Shown: positions 35,266 to 37,887 of the stretch, in pieces | Numbering within the stretch: position 1 is the stretch's first letter | Layout of the letters: each line of letters begins with the position of its first letter | DNA from: an uncultured Gammaproteobacteria bacterium | GTDB taxonomy: Bacteria > Pseudomonadota > Gammaproteobacteria > Enterobacterales > Psychrobiaceae | Reading direction: 5' to 3' | DNA length: 37,887 nt | NCBI GenBank assembly: GCA_937139475.1 | Contig: CAKZQF010000098.1 | Location: forward strand, 1-37,887 | Translations under genes and position numbers: made by a program | Notes under the pieces: model-generated | What the model was told of the DNA's origin: nothing | The model's input: the letters and a program-made list of their open reading frames with translations, nothing else | The model's database searches: none

Positions 35266-35970
35266 ATGATGGTATTAACAACGAAAAAATTAAAGATAGA
35301 AATGGTACACGACATCGTTTGTTCCTGGTGCCCTATAGGTTACAACAATATCAAAGCCGCGATTGATAATTTAGATATCGATGTCGATTTTCATTTCCTG
35401 CCCTGGGAATTAAATCCCAATATGGCTGATGCTGGTGAATCTATAGCCAGTTATTTCAGCCGTCAGATGGGTTGGAATGAGGATAAATTAATTGAGTATC
35501 AAAAGTCGTTAGTTGCAACTGCCGCCAAAGCTGGTGTCAGTATAGATTTTTCAAAAAGAACAGGTTACTACCATACCCGAAATGCGCACCTGTTGATGCA
35601 TTGGGCTGAGCAGTTTGACAAACAAAATGAACTTAATGAACGCTTGATTAAAGCCTATTTTTCAGAGGGGTCGGATATTAGTAACTTAACCGTACTATTA
35701 AATATTGCAGAAAAATTAGGCCTTGATAGACAAGCAACCAAAGCTGCACTTAGCTCAAGACATTTAAGTCAAGAATTAGACAAAAAAGTTTCACGCATTA
35801 AAACACTTAACATTAGCAGCATTCCTGCGTTTATTGTTAATAAAAACATTCTGCTTTCTGGCTCAAACTCAGTGCAGTACTTTGAAAATACTTTGTTAGA
35901 AATCATCAATGAATCTATATCGAAACAAATACCTATCGAAGGAAACTCGAAATACCCCCAACTCACTTAA
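35266..35970 (+). CDS. DsbA-family oxidoreductase, FrnE-like
   Basis: A 234-residue thioredoxin-fold protein of the DsbA/FrnE group. I start it at 35266, just after the stop of the preceding gene; the open frame from 35218 would overlap that gene by 46 bases. The active site is Cys19-Ser-Trp-Cys22 in HDIVCSWCPIG, followed by FHFLPWELNP, and the cis-Pro loop is ISSIPAFIVN. There is no signal peptide, so unlike classical DsbA it acts in the cytoplasm, as FrnE proteins do in oxidative stress. Some relatives are 2-hydroxychromene-2-carboxylate isomerases, but these lack the CxxC. It is in the LysR-controlled set with GST. Confidence 0.9.
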   Translation: MMVLTTKKLKIEMVHDIVCSWCPIGYNNIKAAIDNLDIDVDFHFLPWELNPNMADAGESIASYFSRQMGWNEDKLIEYQKSLVATAAKAGVSIDFSKRTGYYHTRNAHLLMHWAEQFDKQNELNERLIKAYFSEGSDISNLTVLLNIAEKLGLDRQATKAALSSRHLSQELDKKVSRIKTLNISSIPAFIVNKNILLSGSNSVQYFENTLLEIINESISKQIPIEGNSKYPQLT

Positions 35971-36004
35971 AGCTATGTTACTTAGAAAATAAAAAGGAAA
36001 AACG

Positions 36005-36223
36005 ATGCCATATATTAATGTAAAAATTACCGATGAAGACGTAACCAATGAACAAAAACAGGCCATTATCAAAGGCTGTACTGAGTTAATGGTTGAGGTC
36101 TTAAATAAAAAACCGGCAACGACTTTTGTTGTCATCGATGAAATTAGCACTGACAACTGGGGTATTGGTTTTAAACAGGTGACTGAGCTACGTAAACAAG
36201 CTTTAACTATAGAAAGTGAATAA
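36005..36223 (+). CDS. 4-oxalocrotonate tautomerase-family protein
   Basis: A 72-residue tautomerase. Pro2, which becomes the N-terminal catalytic Pro once Met is removed, begins MPYINVKITDEDV; the helix EQKQAIIKGCTELMVEVLNK and the strand TTFVVIDEISTDNWGIGF follow the family pattern. The length is normal. AAGGA lies about 7 bases upstream. Family members shift keto-enol double bonds, dehalogenate or take part in aromatic catabolism; in this set it may act on the same electrophile as GST. It is 34 bp after the DsbA-like gene and 37 bp before the transporter. Confidence 0.92.
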   Translation: MPYINVKITDEDVTNEQKQAIIKGCTELMVEVLNKKPATTFVVIDEISTDNWGIGFKQVTELRKQALTIESE

Positions 36224-36260
36224 TCAGTAAAGCTAATTAACAAAATGAGATAGCGGCAAA

Positions 36261-36719
36261 ATGAATACATTCCAACAGCATATCTTTTATGCACTTTTGA
36301 TGTTTATTGCGGGGATCGGGATACCTATCATGGCCGCATTAAATGGCAATTTGGGTAGCAAGCTTAACAGCCCTGCGCTAGCAACAACTATATTATTTTT
36401 GGTCGGCAGTGTCGCTTCGATTGCATACTTGTTTTTATCAGGTGGAATACCCAAATTTCCCATTAAAGAATCCATACCTATAATTTCTTACCTGGGAGGA
36501 CTATTCGTAATATTTTATATCCTTAGTATGACTTGGGCAGCGCCAAAATTCGGTGTAGGTAACGCTATCGCTATGGTTTTATTGGGACAGATAATATCTA
36601 TCGCGGTTATCGATCACTATGGTCTATTGGGTGCGCTAAAACATACTATTTCCATTCAACGTTTAGCTGGATTGGCATTTATGATACTAGGTGTATACCT
36701 GACAGTTCGTCGCTTTTAA
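36261..36719 (+). CDS. DMT-superfamily transporter, YdcZ (DUF606) type
   Basis: A 152-residue inner-membrane protein with five predicted membrane segments: ALLMFIAGIGIPIMAALNG, TILFLVGSVASIAYLFL, IISYLGGLFVIFYILSM, NAIAMVLLGQIISIAVI and LAGLAFMILGVYLTV. The GNLG motif after the first segment and the MVLLGQI segment are typical of the YdcZ family of small drug/metabolite transporters. The ribosome binding site is weak. As the last gene of the LysR-controlled set it may export the toxic compound handled by the enzymes. The substrate is unknown. Confidence 0.88.
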   Translation: MNTFQQHIFYALLMFIAGIGIPIMAALNGNLGSKLNSPALATTILFLVGSVASIAYLFLSGGIPKFPIKESIPIISYLGGLFVIFYILSMTWAAPKFGVGNAIAMVLLGQIISIAVIDHYGLLGALKHTISIQRLAGLAFMILGVYLTVRRF

Positions 36720-37077
36720 AGGAAAGCAAGATATAACTATTGTCGATTAATTACATCTAGCAGTAAAAAATGACAACCTAATAATGCATCCTTCTTCGCC
36801 GCTTTGTCTTTGCTTTAAATCCGAGAATTCATTAGAAACTATAAAATTTTCCGGTCCTAATTTCACATCATTAATTCCCATTGAGGATTGACAATAAGAC
36901 ATTAAATAAGCGAAGCGAAATTGAAGTTTGGACCAAAAATTGTCTAAGAGCAGTAACGAATCAACGGACAATGAGATTGAAGTGGAAGCTAGCTAACGTT
37001 AGTAAAAGATAACTACTAAAGCAACTCCTACAGATATAATGGCTCTAAATCACTACTGGGCATATTCTTTAAATAGA
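36720..37077. other. Non-coding stretch
   Basis: About 360 bases between the transporter and the terminator-like hairpin. A 74-codon minus-strand frame (36747-36971) has no ribosome binding site and composition unlike its neighbours. The only short symmetric motif seen is CTAACGTTAG (36993-37002). Confidence 0.5.
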
Positions 37078-37111
37078 AAAGGTTAATGATTCAATTGATT
37101 AATTAACCTTT
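37078..37111 (-). terminator. Probable terminator after the small secreted protein
   Basis: AAAGGTTAAT (37078-37087) pairs with ATTAACCTTT (37102-37111). Read on the minus strand the stem is followed by a short T-rich run. It is AT-rich and lies 111 bases past the stop, beyond a repeat copy, so its use is uncertain. Confidence 0.4.
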
Positions 37112-37131
37112 CAAAATGATTGAGTGCCTCC

Positions 37132-37203
37132 CAATGGCCGTTAAGCGTCCTCTGTTAGGGAGGGGTTCGAACAGCAAACCAAAAGTCACTAATCGACACA
37201 ATA
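37132..37203. repeat. Intergenic repeat family, copy
   Basis: CAATGGCCGTTAAGCGTCCT at the left, GTTCGAACAGCAA in the middle and CACTAATCGACACAATAC at the right. It is the closest relative of the copy at 29750, in the same orientation. Confidence 0.6.
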
Positions 37204-37222
37204 CAGACACAGGCGAGCTTTT

Positions 37223-37585
37223 TTATATTTTCTTCGCTACCACTTCTACTTTGTAAAGTTGGACATTTTCTGCGCCAACTTCAATGGTCGCTTTCAAGTT
37301 AAGTTTTGTCTCTAATCTTGGTTCTTGAAACTTGGTATATAAACCATCTTCGAATTTATACATTGTTGATGTTAAGGTGACGACATCTCCATTTAATGTC
37401 GGAGTTACACTAAATTTAAGTATTTTCTCAGCTACAACAGTATGAACTTTATCTGTTTCAGCTTGAATGACCTGAGACTTTACCAGCTTATTGTTTAAAT
37501 AGAGGTTGAGATCTAATGCAAGCTTATCGATTGCTGAAGCTGAAAATGCAGCCATAGATAATAGTAAAATTCCTAATTTTTTCAT
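37223..37585 (-). CDS. Small secreted protein, unknown function
   Basis: A 120-residue exported protein. AAGGA lies about 7 bases before the ATG. The signal peptide MKKLGILLLSMAAFSASA is followed by IDKLALDLNLYLNNKLVKSQ. The mature part is predicted all-beta with alternating polar and hydrophobic residues (DVVTLTSTMYKFED, ETKLNLKATIEVG), perhaps a small beta-sandwich or barrel in the periplasm. No Cys, no catalytic motif and no recognised family. It is monocistronic; a copy of the intergenic repeat follows it immediately. Confidence 0.7.
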   Translation of the reverse strand: MKKLGILLLSMAAFSASAIDKLALDLNLYLNNKLVKSQVIQAETDKVHTVVAEKILKFSVTPTLNGDVVTLTSTMYKFEDGLYTKFQEPRLETKLNLKATIEVGAENVQLYKVEVVAKKI

Positions 37586-37785
37586 TTGATTTTCCTTAAA
37601 AAACGTATCATTTGTATGTACAACATTTTCAGCATTGAGTACACTTTGTTATCAATTACCATTTAACTGATTGAAATCAAACTAACTAATAGCACCTGCA
37701 TAGTCAACATGCATATTCTTTTAATATCGCGAAGCTATTCAGGCAAGAGCTAAACCAAACTATTTATGATTCCATCTACCACTTC

Positions 37786-37840
37786 AATGTCCGTTCAGGC
37801 GGTTAAGTGCACTGTGATTGTCGGCGTATCAGCTGCTAAC
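37786..37840. repeat. Intergenic repeat family, degraded fragment
   Basis: CAATGTCCGTTCAGGCGGTTAAGTGC-like text, shortened here to the recognisable ATGTCCG and GCGGTTAAGTGC parts, and CAGCTGCTAAC at the right. It is the weakest member of the family. The rest of 37586-37887 shows no gene. Confidence 0.35.
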
Positions 37841-37887
37841 AAGACTGATTAGCTTCAATATAGTTGCTTCATAGTGGTCTAGGGAGC

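Noticed and set aside
36747..36971. 74-codon minus-strand frame
   Set aside because: No ribosome binding site, no recognisable motif, and composition unlike neighbouring genes; treated as non-coding.
1..37887. CRISPR array, tRNA, rRNA, prophage or insertion-sequence transposase
   Set aside because: No regularly spaced direct repeats, no tRNA/rRNA-like sequence and no transposase or integrase frame were seen on either strand.

Overview
The window looks like chromosomal DNA of a marine gammaproteobacterium of the Alteromonadales type (Colwellia/Thalassotalea/Paraglaciecola-like). The grounds are moderate-to-low GC, a TonB-dependent receptor, secreted sulfatases and fucosidases, a GlyGly-CTERM-like surface anchor, and short intergenic repeats of a kind common in these genomes. 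The genus is inference; no rRNA or tRNA is present to settle it.

Layout. 0-1 kb: two translationally coupled unknown genes, the first a solenoid of about five 22-23-residue repeats. 1.2-3.4 kb: an aldo/keto reductase resembling L-fucose dehydrogenase and a conserved cytoplasmic protein of unknown function. 3.6-23.7 kb: a polysaccharide-utilisation locus for a sulfated, fucose-containing glycan. It holds two GH29 alpha-L-fucosidases transcribed divergently (one periplasmic, one lipoprotein), four S1-type sulfatases, two right-handed beta-helix proteins (one GH141-like), a small secreted helical protein, and a large surface protein with an N-terminal DNRLRE/CBM96-like domain and a C-terminal anchor. 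Sulfatases would remove sulfate esters, the fucosidases and beta-helix enzymes would release fucose, and the aldo/keto reductase could oxidise it. No endo-fucanase, no dedicated regulator and no polysaccharide-type TonB receptor lie in the window, so the locus as seen is an exo-acting trimming set.

The promoters of this locus share a motif, CCTTTGTAAAGAAT or close variants, at five places: between the fucosidase units, ahead of the 11981->8943 sulfatase pair, and three times in the 20.3-20.9 kb divergent promoter region. This looks like one operator that would coordinate the whole locus. A roughly 535-bp fold-back element (7931-8465) and the decayed 3' end of a LysR-type gene (12141-12330) sit inside the locus.

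23.8-28.6 kb: a four-gene operon on the minus strand for a TonB-dependent receptor and a NitT/TauT-family ABC importer. 28.8-33 kb: a very small ORF with a good sigma-70 promoter, a VOC protein, an acyltransferase-3 membrane protein and a diguanylate cyclase. 33-36.7 kb: a LysR regulator divergent from a five-gene set (GST, NTF2-like, DsbA/FrnE-like, tautomerase, YdcZ-type transporter), probably for electrophile or redox detoxification. The window ends with a small secreted protein. Six copies or fragments of one intergenic repeat family occur only after 29 kb, a contrast that fits a transferred polysaccharide locus next to older chromosome.
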